Program-made: the position numbers and the translations under genes
The notes under the pieces: generated by a model
Seen by the model: only the letters and a program-made list of their open reading frames with translations
The model's database searches: none
Told to the model about the DNA's origin: nothing
Shown here: positions 1-12,788 of the stretch, piece after piece
How the letters are laid out: each line of letters opens with the position of its first letter
Numbering within the stretch: the stretch's first letter is position 1
DNA from: Paulownia fortunei
Taxonomy: Eukaryota > Streptophyta > Magnoliopsida > Lamiales > Paulowniaceae
Assembly: GCA_019321725.1 (NCBI GenBank)
Contig: CM033105.1
Span: forward strand, 17,019,861-17,083,860
Length of the DNA stretch: 64,000 bases
Direction: 5' to 3'

Positions 1-207
1 ATCTCTAATCCTTAGTACTTTTATTATTTCGATTTCTTTTAGTTACAGCATACAAAATTATTCATATATTTCGATTAACATAAACTTCATCTTTTAGAAA
101 TATAAATTTGAATTTTCAATAATTTCTCTGTGGATTGACCTCGGACTCACAAGAAAGTTATTACTTAATACAACCTGTACTTGTGTTTGCAACATTAAAG
201 TTTAGCA
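1..207 (+). repeat. 3' tail of an Athila-type LTR (family A)
   Basis: This stretch matches the last 200 or so bases of the solo LTR at 41451-43066, including the shared run that ends in a degenerate form of the terminus (AAAGTTTAGCA against AAAGTTGTAGCA). It is the end of an LTR on the plus strand whose beginning lies outside the window. No recognisable primer-binding site follows, so the junction with the next piece is rearranged or decayed. Confidence 0.75.
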
Positions 208-227
208 GCATCATTATTATGGAGTTT

Positions 228-753
228 GATGGCAAAGTTATAAAATTTAATTTTTAAAGCCATAAGATTCGTAGTGACGTGCATGTTGTTTATGCAATTG
301 ACATTATTGATCCCAAATCACAACAAATACTTGTTGACTATCAATGATGGAATGAAGTTTGCTTTACAAAAACATCTCCATATAGAGGATTTGAAGAAAA
401 TGAAGCTAGATGTACAAATGTTAGGGGATGAGAAACAAGATGTAAAGAGGCTGGATTTATTGCCTAAAAAATTAAGGTATGATGTCTCTTATATTGAATT
501 TCTATTATCTAATGATAGACTTCTATCTTTTGTGGTGCAGACATCTTCAATAGAGTTTAAACAAATCCTGGACCATGTCAAATATGTCTATTTGAGTGAG
601 AAAGAAATAACACTAATTAGCATTGTTAAGAGATATCACCTAAGTACAAGAGGACAAATTTTTCGGGTGCTTCAAAATCATAAGACGATGATTGGATGGA
701 CGATGACAAGTCAGCATATGTTGATTAGTAAAAAAGAGGCGATGTTGGACTGA
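228..753 (+). pseudogene. Athila gypsy protease-RT linker fragment
   Basis: An open frame of 159 codons resembles the segment between protease and reverse transcriptase of Athila polyproteins. The clearest part is the stretch around LDHVKYVYLSEKE and, near the end, the HKTMIGWT block, which matches the corresponding HKNALGWT in the intact-looking polyprotein at 19775-20968. No RT catalytic core follows. The frame ends in TGA at 751-753, and a motif usually found downstream of Athila-type coding regions (AAGCGCTTATTGGGAGACAACCCA) lies at 767-790. I read it as a remnant of a non-autonomous or internally deleted gypsy element, not a host gene. Confidence 0.6.
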
Positions 754-993
754 GAATGTTAAACCAAGCGCTTATTGGGAGACAACCCAACAGATGAAAA
801 AGAAGGCATTGAGAGCTTATAATACATATATTTGATTTATCTAACTCTCATCTTTTCTTTCTATCTATTTTATTTTATATAGTTCTTTTTATTTTGCTTT
901 GTTTGTGTATAATCCAATCCTATAGCATTTAATTCTTTATTTTAGTAGTTTAGGCTTACTGGAGGACAATGTAAGAATTAAGTATGCTTATCT
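754..993 (+). other. 3' untranslated stretch of a deleted gypsy element
   Basis: It contains the conserved block AAGCGCTT..TTGGGAGACAACCC at 767-790. A second block, GGAGGACAATGTAAG at 961-975, resembles the sequence just before the polypurine tract of plant gypsy elements. No 3' LTR follows in the same orientation; an inverted LTR piece begins instead. Confidence 0.45.
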
Positions 994-1418
994 TTAGAAG
1001 ACTTGTTTGTTTACCTCTTTGTATAACATATCTGAATTTTAGTCCAAAATAAATTTGGGTTCAAGAGATATAACCCAATTGATAAAAATAAGTCAATATT
1101 AGGTTGAACTCTGATCCGAATTTGGTGATCCATTTTGTGCAACTATTTGGATGAATTTTTTATATAATTAGATTGAATTGGACTGAACTTCCATCAGAAA
1201 AGTTATACCTCTATCTCTTAGCTTTCAAATGAAATAAGCTTTAGGTCCATAGGCTTTTGATCATGAAGTTATGTAAAAACAATCACTACACAAGTTTGGA
1301 AACATACTTCCATTTATTCCATAACAAAATATTAATAAAACAATAATATTAACAAGAATAAAAACAAGAAAAGTATAAAGGATTTGATACAAAAATATGT
1401 CAAAATATGCACTTATCA
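994..1418 (-). repeat. Partial Athila LTR, family A, minus orientation
   Basis: It matches about the first 425 bases of the family A LTR (compare 13975-14397) and ends on the plus strand at TGCACTTATCA, the reverse complement of the LTR start TGATAAGTGCA. The rest of the LTR is missing. By eye it is more diverged than the copies at 14 and 23 kb, so it is older. Confidence 0.75.
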
Positions 1419-1429
1419 GATACCATTAT

Positions 1430-1980
1430 GAACATCAATCTTAGCTCTAGTTGTCTTCAAAATGGTCTTTCCAAAAGAATGGGTGTAGGATTGGGGATGT
1501 GTCATCCTTTATCTCAAGAACAAAAAATCAGTTGGGAAATCAATTTATTCACCTGCACCAGAACATCTTCCACAACCCCTATTGGATAAATATTGGATCT
1601 ATCAGTCAATTGTATAATAACACTAGTTTCTTTTAAAGGTCCTAGATTTAGAGAATCATAAATAGAATATGGCATGACATTGATTGATACACTTAATTTA
1701 ACATGCACTTTTCAAACCTAGTGTTACCAATTATGCATGGAATAGTGAATGTGCCCAAATCTTTGCACTTTGGAGGGAGTTTTCTTTGAAGAACTGCTGA
1801 AACATTCTTCCCCACGCTTACTTTTTCATCCTCTCTCAACTTTCTTTTGTTGGTGCATAGCTCCTTGAGAAATTTGGCATAGCGAGACACTTGCTTGATG
1901 GCATCAAGAAGAGGGATGTTTACCTCACTTTTCGAAAGTTTCAAGGAACTCTTTTTTTGTTCCTCTTTCTTAGACTTTGC
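1430..1980 (-). pseudogene. Athila gag-protease fragment
   Basis: Two overlapping minus-strand frames (1693-1944 and 1514-1708) give the end of the gag-protease linker and the aspartic protease of an Athila polyprotein. The first has VNIPLLDAIKQVSRYAKFLK and CIIGNTRFEK. The second has SINVMPYSIYDSLNLG and GVVEDVLVQV. The same blocks in the same order occur at 20965-22083. A frameshift separates the frames where the catalytic D-(L/T)-G-A-S loop should be, so the protease is dead. Nothing further of gag or pol is attached. Confidence 0.7.
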
Positions 1981-3771
1981 TAACCTGCTAGGAAAAGGTA
2001 GAGGTGTTACATAAGCATGAGAGAAGGTTTAAGATTGGTACCGTGTAATACCCAAACCTCACACTACTCACCTGACCAATATACTTCATGCATTTTATGC
2101 CACGTATGTGTCATTGCATTTTAATTGATATTTCATAATGCATTATATTTTATACAATATTTTAATAATTAAACTTTTGAAGTTGTCACCGATATTAGTT
2201 TTCAGATTCTTTAACCTAATTGGTTGAGTGGGTACTAGATATGAGAATTTAGGTGTCAACTATCAGATAATATTATGATACACGTAAGTAAAAGGTGGCA
2301 TCGTTGTGTTTATCGGTGTAGGATAAACATATGCAAATAAATTAATTATGGAGAAAATAATGATAGTAATAGTAATAATAATAATAAAAGAAAATAAGGA
2401 TTATCATATTAATTAAAAGAGTGTAATTTTTTTAATATAAATAAATTTAGGGGCTTATAAATAAATATATATAAAAAAAAAAAAATAATATTTTATATTG
2501 ATTATATAGAAAAAAAATATAACATATATAATATAAGTATATGGTGTGTAATATAATATATATATACATACATATATGTATACACGTGTAGTGTATACAT
2601 ATATATATGATGAGGATAAGCATATGTAGTGTATACATATATATATGATAAGGATAAGTATATATATAATAATATTAGATTAGATTTCTTTAATGCTAAT
2701 ATTAAGGATAAGTATATATATAATATATTATGTTACATTTATTTCCTAAGTAATAACACACACTATTCTCCTTCGTTTTGTTTTTTTTTTTCTTTCTTTG
2801 CTGCCGTGCGGACGTGTGTTGTGGTGTTTTTATTTTAGCCATGTGTGTTCGTTTATATAAAATCTAGTTCTAACTCATTAATGACGAGACCTAATAGAGA
2901 AGACTCGATCACAAGCCAAGGGACACCACTAACAATGATTATGCCTAAGTTCGGAAGAGTCAGTGTCATTTGCATCTTCTTGATCTGCCTTGGCTTTTGG
3001 GATTGTGTTCACAAGTAGAGTTGAGTCAGGCCTAGCGTTATCTAGAAACTTTATTTCTTTCCTAGGTTTGTGACCTATATCTAGGTTCGCTCAGTACTTG
3101 AGGATGACAGAGAAAAAGAAGAGTTAGGAGACTCATTAAGGGACTGGGAGCAAGCTTGGGGGAATCACGAGTCCCTTCAAAGGGGACAATGATCCTTCGC
3201 CATAGTGCAAAACAAAAGTATAATCTCGCTAAACTCCATATATGGATACACAAAAATTAAAAAACTACTAACGCAAAGAGCAAGGGAGTGGTAATGGCTA
3301 ACCTTTATGATTGAAATCCAATTTTTTTTTAAATCGTTAAAGAAGGAAAAAAACAATAATAAGGGATTGTGTTGTGAGATCTTCTCTCACTTTGATTTTT
3401 GGTAAGCTATCAAGTGGCAGAAAAAGTTGAACTTTTCCTGTATTTATACAAATAGGTGTTCAAACAAATCGAAACAAATTGCATGGATGACAATCGAATG
3501 CACGCCATGTTGGAAAAAGGAAGGGCCTAGATGCAACGACTCTGTCTATTCTACTCCCACACACGAAGGGGGATTCAAATTTTAAACATTCCCTCTTTTT
3601 CTTAGGGAGTATAGGGGAGTAAGACTAAAAGGATCAAATTACCCCTATAATTTAAGAAAAATTACATAACAGGATAGAATCCACATATTTTTTTGTGGAT
3701 CGGACCCGATCCAAGTTAAGATTCGAATTCCTGTCCACAAAACATGTGCACTAAACTTGGCTGTAGAAAAG
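1981..3771. other. AT-rich DNA, no gene recognised
   Basis: Very AT-rich, with poly-A/T runs and ATATAT stretches between 2440 and 2760. The short open frames here have no recognisable domains. A duplicated phrase around 2575-2655 (GTAGTGTATACATATATATATGA, twice) is a local tandem repeat. Confidence 0.5.
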
Positions 3772-4248
3772 CCAAGTGTAACGTCAGAGTGCAATAAATA
3801 GGGCCACGGTGCTGAACTAAAGGTATGTATTTATGATTCTCAACAAAAATATGCTCTCCGATCTGTATGATGTTAGTTAGTTTAAATCGAACTGATTTAA
3901 ACATCGTAAAATTATAGTTGGAGGCAGTTCAATAAGTCTGACTGATTGTATTTGAGTGACCAGGATCTAGGAATTGAGTTCATACATTGGCACATCAGTA
4001 TCTTAGGTCTACAACCAAGTGTAACGTCAGAGTGCAATAAATAGGGCCAAGGTGCTGAACTAAAGGTATGTGTTATGACTCTCACAAAAATATGCTCTCC
4101 GATCTCTATGATCTTAGTTAGTTTAAATCAAACTGATTTAAACATCATAAAATATAGTTGAAGGATAATTCCATAAGTCTTACTGTTTATATTTGAGTGA
4201 TCAGGATATAGGAATTGAGTTCATACAGTGGCACATCAGTATCTTAGG
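3772..4248. repeat. Two-copy tandem duplication, unit about 240 bases
   Basis: Unit 1 is 3772-4014 and unit 2 is 4015-4248. Both start with CCAAGTGTAACGTCAGAGTG and end with CACATCAGTATCTTAGG. They differ by scattered substitutions and small indels, so the duplication is old. No coding frame is conserved between copies. Confidence 0.85.
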
Positions 4249-7200
4249 AGTAGGGGTTCGAGATCAATCACATCGAGATACTAGGACAAGAGTTCAGAGT
4301 TCTTTTTGGCTGGATCACATACTACATTCAAAATAGTGATTGGAAATTGAAATATACAAATTGAGAACTTTTGGAAAAGTATTACAATTATTTTGAGACA
4401 ATTTTAAACAACTTGTAAAGACTTAACAATAAAGAATATACACACTGTTGCTAAATTGGTATTATTTACTAGTCATTTTTGTAAATGCATTAATTTAGTT
4501 ATTTAAGTAATAATTATTTAAAATAATAACATATAATTCGGTTTAAAATTCTATGAATATCAAAGTCATCAACAAATTAGGATAATGTCTTAGTCCAAAA
4601 AACTTCACTGCAAAAAGGCATCGCTTTGGTCAAGCGTAGCAAATTAGTAATTTTTAACTAAAAATTAATCAATTTAACTTTTTTTACTAAAGTGAACATT
4701 TTAATTTGAACAAATAAAGATACTAATATTATTCTTCGAACTTGTCTCCCATATATTAATATTATTTAAAATAATAATGTAATATCACTAATTATTAATT
4801 ATTACTTCAAAAAAATTTATTTTTTTAATTCAGAAATTTTTTAAAATGGGTACGAAAGGTATATTTTAATGTATGAAATATATTACATAAGGCTTTATAA
4901 TTATTATCACAGTAATGGTTTCAACGTAGAGTCAAACTTTATTAACTACTATTTTAATCCCTTTTTCTATATATATATATGTGTATTTATACATACTGGG
5001 TATAAGTGATTGTTATAATGAGGTAGTGTTACGAAGGTGAGTTGAATTTAATCTCTTAAATAAAAAATTACTTATATTGAAAGTAATTTTTTTTCAACAC
5101 ATAGTCGAGTTGACCAAAATCATATACATATTCATTTGATGAATAAAATGAGATGGATTAAATATTGTGATGTAGTGTGTTACCCGAAGTGCGAACAACT
5201 CTTATGAAATTGATTCCTCTTAGCAGTTGTTAGATAGTAGGGTTCATATTTGCAATATAAATAAATAGTTAGAGGATTTTTTGAAATGTCCCGAGGAATC
5301 CCATTCGATGTTTAAATCGGTATTAATTTTAGAAAAAAATAATAATAAATAAACAAGTTAGAATAATGAAATAAATGAGTAACTTGTAAATAAGGAGAAG
5401 AGTATTTATACCTATTTGAATATTTGATTGAGTTTTGTGAACATGTTAGTATCTGATGTTTTTGGACCACATGACATTTTACGTGACTTGAACCTTTTAA
5501 ACCTGAATGCCTCATTGAGTTGGAGTTGAATGTTTATTAGGTCTACTTTGAAATATGTTCATCATATACTGTAATTCTTTCAATATTTTTAATATTATAA
5601 AATTCTCATAGGGTAGCATATAAATTAAAATTGATATGCTTCAAGCTTCCCAATAAAATTTACAAAATTTTAGTCCATATAAAAATGAAAAAGTATTTTT
5701 TTATATGGTAACCCGACTATGCTAAAAGAAGTCTAGAATTATACAGTCATAAAAAATTAGTCGTATTAGCACTTAACAAACTATTCGCCACATAACTCGA
5801 GTTTATGACTTCCTTATTTCTATTTAAACAAAAAAAATAATAATAATAATAAAAATTGAGTTCACCTCTATCTAGCTATTAGCAATTGATTCATCAAATA
5901 AATAAATAAATAAATAAATAAAACTATGCAATTTGGGTTTAAATTATTTGAGTCCACCTAAGTATCTATGTGGATACAAGGATAGGATCAAAACTTGAAT
6001 AGAATTAGATGAATGAAGGAATAGTTTTGCGGGGCTCACCATGTTGACAAAGTTTGGAGGCATTGATTGGCCTACCAAAGCTGGTTCTGAGTTGTGCGTT
6101 GTGACAAAAAACAATGTGCCATTAAATCCAATACCTAAAATGGAGTCGGATATTTTGCCGTTGGCCACCGTCTTTTAGTGAAGTCGGCTACTTATTTCAA
6201 CCTTATCTTTTGATAGGTGTAGGAGTCTCTCATCATTCTAAAATATTTGATTTGGAGTTATACTTATTGTGTAATGAACAAGTTTTTTACTACAGTCTGA
6301 TAATAATTAAATTAAATTAAATTTTTATATAATAAATTAAATGATTTATTAATTATATTATATTATATTATCTATTGCATTGCATTATTTATTTATTATG
6401 ATAAGATCTTATTGGTAAAACTTTTTATAACGATTACCAATATAATAAAATATAATAGAAAATAAAATATAATTTGCAATAAAAAATTTATGGATAAAAG
6501 TAGGGTAAAACGTGTTACCTAGTGGGAAGATATGGTCATACCAGCTAAGCTTCATCCTTAATTAATGGTTTGTGATAGAATAGTTCAACTATGAGGCAAC
6601 TTGGGATACCACGGTTCTAAAACCCTATACTAACCTTCTAGATTATCATTGGACCATAGTGGACTGTACTCAAACTGTATGATTCAATGGTTTTAATTTC
6701 ATGACCATTGTATTATTTTATTTTATTTAAAGAAATGGTCTATTACATCATTTATTGCATCAACATATCATATTAAAAATTAATTAATCACAATTAATTT
6801 TTTTAACTGTGTATTGTATTTAATGTAAAGAAAGATTATACAAGTAGCTTGACAACCATTTATTTAATAGAATTTAAATCTTAAATTTTTATAATTTTGA
6901 AATCCCAACGCAGAGTTGATTGGTTAATCCGTCGGATCTCATGATGCCAGAATCAACAAGAGGAACCCCAGAAGCCCAAATGGGATGGATGATGGATAAG
7001 ATCAGACATCAATTATTATACGACCAAATATTTTTTTTTACAAGAATGCGCTTACGTTATAGTGCCTTATTGCAGAAGTAGCCCAACCGCCCAAAAACAG
7101 GCGAACTACAAATAGGGTTGACACGGGGAAAAATTAAAAACCTTATTGATTAGCGTATGTGTTAATGACACCATCGACTAATTTATATTTCCATTTTGCT

Positions 7201-8750
7201 TAAAAATAAAAAGAATTGTTTTTTTTTCTTCATAATTTCAATATAAATATATAAGGGTGCGTTAATATTCACGTCTCATTATATTATCCCATAAATTAAA
7301 GATTGAATTATTGGACTAAAGTCTATGAATATAAATATGGGAAAGAAAAACGTTAAATAAAAAGGAAAATTTTCCTATTTTCTTCTCATGCCCACCTCTC
7401 ATTTTCACAACCTTATGCAGAATTTCAAGTTGCTTTGTAGGTCGCATCACATAGACAAACAAATAGCACTAAAAAAAATAAAAAAATAAAAAAATAAAAT
7501 AAAAACCAGAAATGGCCTATACATGAATGAAAGGCCATTTTAATAGTTAAATGGTATACCTATTTATGTACCAAATATCTATCCACAGCTACCACGAATT
7601 ATTAAATTTAGATATGCTAAAAGAATTGGAGAGGATTATTTTATGTTGGTAGTTCAAGTAATCTTGATGAAAATGAAAACAAATCTTTCGATAATCTCAA
7701 GTAAAAAAATCAAACTTGTCTGCCAAGATAGCTGGACAATGAGGGATTAAGTGGGAGATTGGGCGGGATTAACCAAAATTAGATCGTTTATTTATAAAAA
7801 ATGATTGATAATAAATGTGATAAGATTTGGAATTGATATTATATTATTAAAAAAATATCATTTATACTTTATATAATTAAATACTATGATTAAAAATATG
7901 TTACCTAAAATACTTTTTGTCATTATTTTTTCATTTCATTTTTTTGTTCTTTTTTATTTCTCTTCACATTCTTTTTTTTTTCTTTCCTTGTTTCTCCATT
8001 TTTCTCCTCTTTTCATTCCAATTAGGATAATTCATTGCACTTATTTCATAGAATAAAAAAAAAACAAAGTTATTATGAACTTGACTTTAAATTGGACTCT
8101 CATCTTACTATATAAACATAAATTTAAGTTAAATATTTTAATATATCCAAACTAAGACCTATGAAATAAACCACCTCATAATCAATCTCGATTAGCTTGG
8201 TTCTAATATCTTACATAACCTTTGATGATAACATATTTATTAACTTAAATTTGTTCCTATTTGGATGGCTCGAAGTGATTATGAGCTAATTATTTTATTT
8301 AGACATTAGGATACAATATAAGCTACTAAATATATATTTACCAATTATGGAGAGATTTAATGGAACAATTCGATTGTACACTGGTTTCTTCTAGCTCGAG
8401 GGATGGTAAAAAAAGATCTACAGTGGTGTGTAGATCGATGATTTGTCATTTACTTAATTTTCTAGGTGAAAAGTGTTTTTACATACAAAATTGTTGTATT
8501 CAACTCCAGCATTTCTTCCTTTTTATTTGTTCCTTTTTCTTTGCTTGAATTCAAAATTTCAATAAGATGAAAAAGAAGTCAAAATTAGTTGTTCTCACAT
8601 TTTTCCTTTGCAATTATAGTAAGCATGAATATTTGGATTCTGAAAAGTAATCATAGTGTGAAATAAGAAGTGATCTAGTAATTGTTTAATATATAATTTA
8701 TTCATATGTTTTCTTTGTATTTCTTTGAGTAAATATTTTCTTTTCTTCAT
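4249..8750. other. AT-rich intergenic DNA, no gene recognised
   Basis: No gene or complete mobile element recognised. It holds an (AAAT)n microsatellite at 5896-5932, A-rich tracts near 7475-7505 and polypyrimidine near 7920-8010. The least AT-rich patch is 5944-6180, where a 74-codon minus-strand frame (starting MANGKISDSILGIG) stays open. I do not recognise it; it could be a decayed exon or chance. Confidence 0.45.
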
Positions 8751-10621
8751 TGATCGTGAAATATTTTACAAACTGCAAGTGCACAATGTCAATTTTTAAT
8801 ACAACAATGAGTTGAATATCGTATTCATAAGGATTATAATCAAAAATTGTATCAAGTACCGTAGTTCAAATAGTCCTAATTTTATCTAGAAATTCAAGTG
8901 ATGATTGGTAAACAAACTAGAATAAGATAAAAAAAAAATGCAAAGATAAGAGTGGAGTTTTTAAAAGAAATATAACAAACACCTTATGAGCAAAATTTTT
9001 TAGAGGAATGACTCACCTAATTTTCACCTATGTTCTTCATTCAAAAATATATTAATTCAAGTCAACAACACATGTAAGTTAAGAATTCTTAAGTTCATCA
9101 ATTCCCTCTCTCGAGTGTCGAATTCACTATGAGTTCCAACATGAATTTCGATATCTTTATAAAAATTCAAGAATAAAATTGTACAAAATTTCAATGAATT
9201 CTTTTTCAAAATTTCAAAGGTTTCATAAGTTTCTCAACTCTATGATTTCTAAGTTGTGTTATCCCTATGATCATGTATAATCTTTCCTCTTTCGAGTGTC
9301 GAATCTCATACATCAAACAATGTTAATTAGTGGCCAAATAATCAAGATGAAATATTAAATGAGATAACAAAAACAAGATGAATAATTTGAACTAATATTG
9401 TTTGGAATTCAAAACATAAGATCAAATAAGATTACATCATCCTTTAAAAATAAAAGTTCAGTTTATAATGGATGAATACAACTTCAAAAAATACATAAAA
9501 AAAGCATGAAAATTGTTCACCAATTTGTGAAATGGGAGAAATGGTTAAAGCTCTCATTGTCTCTAAAAATGACCCTTATCTCCAAAGCCTCCCCTATTTT
9601 GGTTCCACAAAAATGAATACCTTTTATCTCCAAGAACCAAGCCCTCAATTGCCTCTTGATTGATGTCAATCTTCCCCTTTTAACTCATCTTAATGATTCA
9701 TTCTCTAAAAAAAATCCTGAAATTCCTCATCTTTTCATAACTTTTCCCTCTTTTTCTCTCAGCCAATTTAGTGTGTCTCACTAGAGCATCACATGGGTAA
9801 TGATGTATAGGTGTATCTAATGTGTATATCTCATAAACATGCAAAATTTCATGATCCCTTGCCACTTGTTGCAAGACAAATGCATCAACATCCTTTTGGT
9901 TAGCAGGGCAGCACCTAGGTGCGCAATAATCGCTCCTAGGTACCATGTATTCTGTTTTGGTTGCTTTGGATGGTGCCTAGGCCCCTTGTATTATGTTTTG
10001 GTAGCCACAGATTGCGCTTAGGCGCCCTGTTTTGGTGCCTAGGTGCCATTGCTGCAGTTTTTTCCTCCTTCGCTTTAGTACTTTGACACTATCTAACTCT
10101 TTGCAACTGGGTTTTCACCTCTTTTTAGAATGAATTAGCTTATGATATTTTGTAATAAATTGTATCTCTATGTCTTGTCTTTCCATAGACACTTGAAATA
10201 ACTAAATATGACATATGTGGAGAGAGTTATTCCTGAAATACCAAAATGTGTCATGCCATAAAATTTCAGCTCAATACTAACTTTTGAACTCGATTTTTCT
10301 CATTGAGATCGATAGAATTGGATTTTATGGTAAAGATAGAAGTTATAGATATATCTCTTGTATTTCTATAGGTTTAATAATTATATCAAAATAATATTTG
10401 AGAAAAAGTTATTATTGAAATACGAACATTGTCATCAATCACACTATAATTCAGATTCTTCAACATTTCAACCAAGTTTTTGATTTCTTTCCATTTTCTT
10501 CTCCTTTTGTCATTAGCTACAAGATTCAAACTAAATACATAAAATGTAACAAAAATATTTGAAAATAAACCAAATATTAATCAAAAGGTATATGAATTGT
10601 TGGTATAAAACCAACTTATCA
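8751..10621 (-). repeat. 3' LTR of an old gypsy element (family B)
   Basis: Homologous over its whole length to 24224-26036. The plus-strand left end is TGATCGTGAAATATTTTAC and the right end CCAACTTATCA, so on the minus strand the LTR runs TGATAAGTTGG...CGATCA. On the internal side (10622 onward) the minus strand carries a purine-rich stretch with GAGGACAA and TTTGGTGGTATT, which fits a polypurine tract and makes this the 3' LTR. It contains a minisatellite of CCTAGG-centred motifs at 9908-10055. The two LTRs differ at many positions, so the insertion is old. Confidence 0.8.
9908..10055. repeat. CCTAGG-centred minisatellite inside LTR
   Basis: Four to five copies of (G)CCTAGG(T/C)(G/A)CC, spaced roughly 30-50 bases and separated by a shared TGTTTTGGT phrase. 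The related LTR at 25360-25465 has fewer copies, so the array differs between the two LTRs of one element. Confidence 0.6.
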
Positions 10622-12171
10622 AATACCACCAAACTTGAAGATTTGTTTGTCCTCAAGTATCAAATATGAAATTCTCAATAACAACCCCTTTATTAATCAG
10701 ATTACAAAAGTCAAGAAAGATTTTTCTAACATCTCATCTCAAAAGATTAAAAAAATATACCAAATTTACATGTTAATATGCATATTGGTTTCACTTAACT
10801 TTATGGTCTTGTGTATGTGAGTGTGAAAGTAGTAGTTTATCAACTTTCATTTATCATCCGGATAGGTTTATAAAACCAACTACGCATATTTGATCTATTT
10901 TTGAAGTGCTTACCAAAGTCCATAGGCTTGTTTTTCACATTAGTCCCCACTAATGTAGGTAGATCATAACATCAAAGATAAAAAATACTTCCAAAGCTTG
11001 TATTGTGAAGCTTAGGAAATAGTGGGAAAATATGAAAAATTATAGCTAAAAATTACCCATTTTACACAATCATACTAGAACCTTTATGAATGAGCACCAA
11101 ATTTTCACCTATCCCTTTATTTTTCATTAGCGAACATCCCATTTTTCTTCTTTTTGATTTTAGATTACCCCCAAACTTATTTCTTTTGTTGTATGTAATG
11201 GGGGTCTATTTATTTTAGGGAGTTCAAATCATACACATCAATCCTTTTTCAATCTTTTCTTCTCCTTGTTTTTCTTTTTTTCTTTTTTTTTAATACAACA
11301 ATTCATTCAAGAATGATTGTATAAATGAGAAGAAAAAAGGTAGAATATTGGATTTTTTTCCATAAAACTCGATAATGTGTATAGGTTCCAAAGAATTGTT
11401 TCAATAGGCTCAAGAGGGGACACTAGAGAATAATTCAAGTATAGGTTGGGTTCAAAGGATCAAACGGTCCAAAAATGGCCTAAATCATCTCCCTAATGTT
11501 ATGCCATCTGGGATTTCGCCTCAACTAGTGATCAAACAAGTTGTAGAAGTTAGTGGGATTAATTAGAAAATAATTAAACCTTATAAATTATCTCTAAATA
11601 ATTAAATATAACTTAACAAACTAATTAGTGTATCAAGATTTAGATGACCTCATAACGTAAATAAAACTAAATTTTCATGTTTAGATTTGTAAACAAATGT
11701 ACATATTCTAATATTTACTCTATTTTTTTTCAAACATGCACATAGTTTATCATTAAACTTTTCAAGCAACACTCAATTATCCTAAACTTTTGAACTCCCC
11801 CAAATTTAATATAAGTATTGCCCTCAATGTTTAAAGAAATAAAACACATAAAAAGGGAAAAATAGAAAACTCCTCTTTTAAATAGATGATGCCCTTTGAG
11901 TCCATAGGAGATCCACACATATTATCAAGGAGATATCCATCTACACAAGAAAAAAAAGACATGAAAGCACATGAGTTATTAAGAAAAGTCAAAATGCAAT
12001 TAAAGTAATGCAATAGTTAAACAAAGGAAAGCTCATCAATGCCTAAATCTAGAAATAGAATATGCTTCGTAAACTAACTAACAAATTATTCAAAAGCAAA
12101 GGAAATAAAGGGATTGGTTGTCTCCCAAGAAGCGCTTGATTTATAGTCGTCAGTCTGACTATTCTTCTTAC
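10622..12171 (-). other. 3' internal region of old gypsy element
   Basis: Non-coding internal DNA with a polypurine-like end next to the LTR at 10622-10660. The conserved gypsy block (TTGTCTCCCAAGAAGCGCTTGA on the plus strand, reverse complement of the motif at 767-790) lies at 12117-12138. No open frame of note. Confidence 0.5.
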
Positions 12172-12444
12172 TCATTCCGGATCTAAAAATAAGTGTTTAT
12201 CATACCACGTCTTTGTATGGTTTAAGAGTGTAGGTGATCCTTCCAGATAGGCAAGGCGAGGATGATTTGAAGCAACATCAAAGACCTTTTGGACATCAAC
12301 AAGTGTATCCCTTATTACTGCGAATGGTCTTCCAAACATGGTAAAGATGTACCTTTCTTTTTTCATATTAAAAATAAAAAAAATCTGTTGAGTCACCCTA
12401 GTAGGTCTTGCTTCACCTAGTGCATGCTTCCTCAAATTAAACAA
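12172..12444 (-). pseudogene. Degenerate gypsy protease remnant
   Basis: A 90-codon frame with the phrase GRPFAVIRDTLVDVQKVFDV, which resembles the GRPFLATA..L.DVQKGE block at the end of plant gypsy aspartic proteases. The catalytic loop is absent. It lies upstream, on the minus strand, of the AAGCGCTT..GGGAGAC block, the same order as at 228-790, so both are pol-deleted relatives. Confidence 0.5.
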
Positions 12445-12788
12445 TGAAATTGAATTAGTGCTTGCATCTAGATCACATAATGCTATTTCACAAGTAGAGT
12501 CTCCAATTGAACAAGGATAAAGAAACTCCCTGAATTAGTAAGCACTTGAGGTAGCTTCTCTTGCAAGATGGCATTGCATTTTTTAATAGTTTTGCACTCC
12601 TCCATTTGTTGTTGTTGGTTGGCTTTGTAATGCTCTCATTGATTAATTTCCATATCACTTGAAAAGTTTCCTTTATTTTTTTGAGTATTAATTTCAATAG
12701 CGAGCTATTCAATTTGAGTTTCCATTGATTTTATTTGAACTCCTAAACTTGAAACTAGTTGCACCAATTGAGTCTCAATGTTGTCTAT

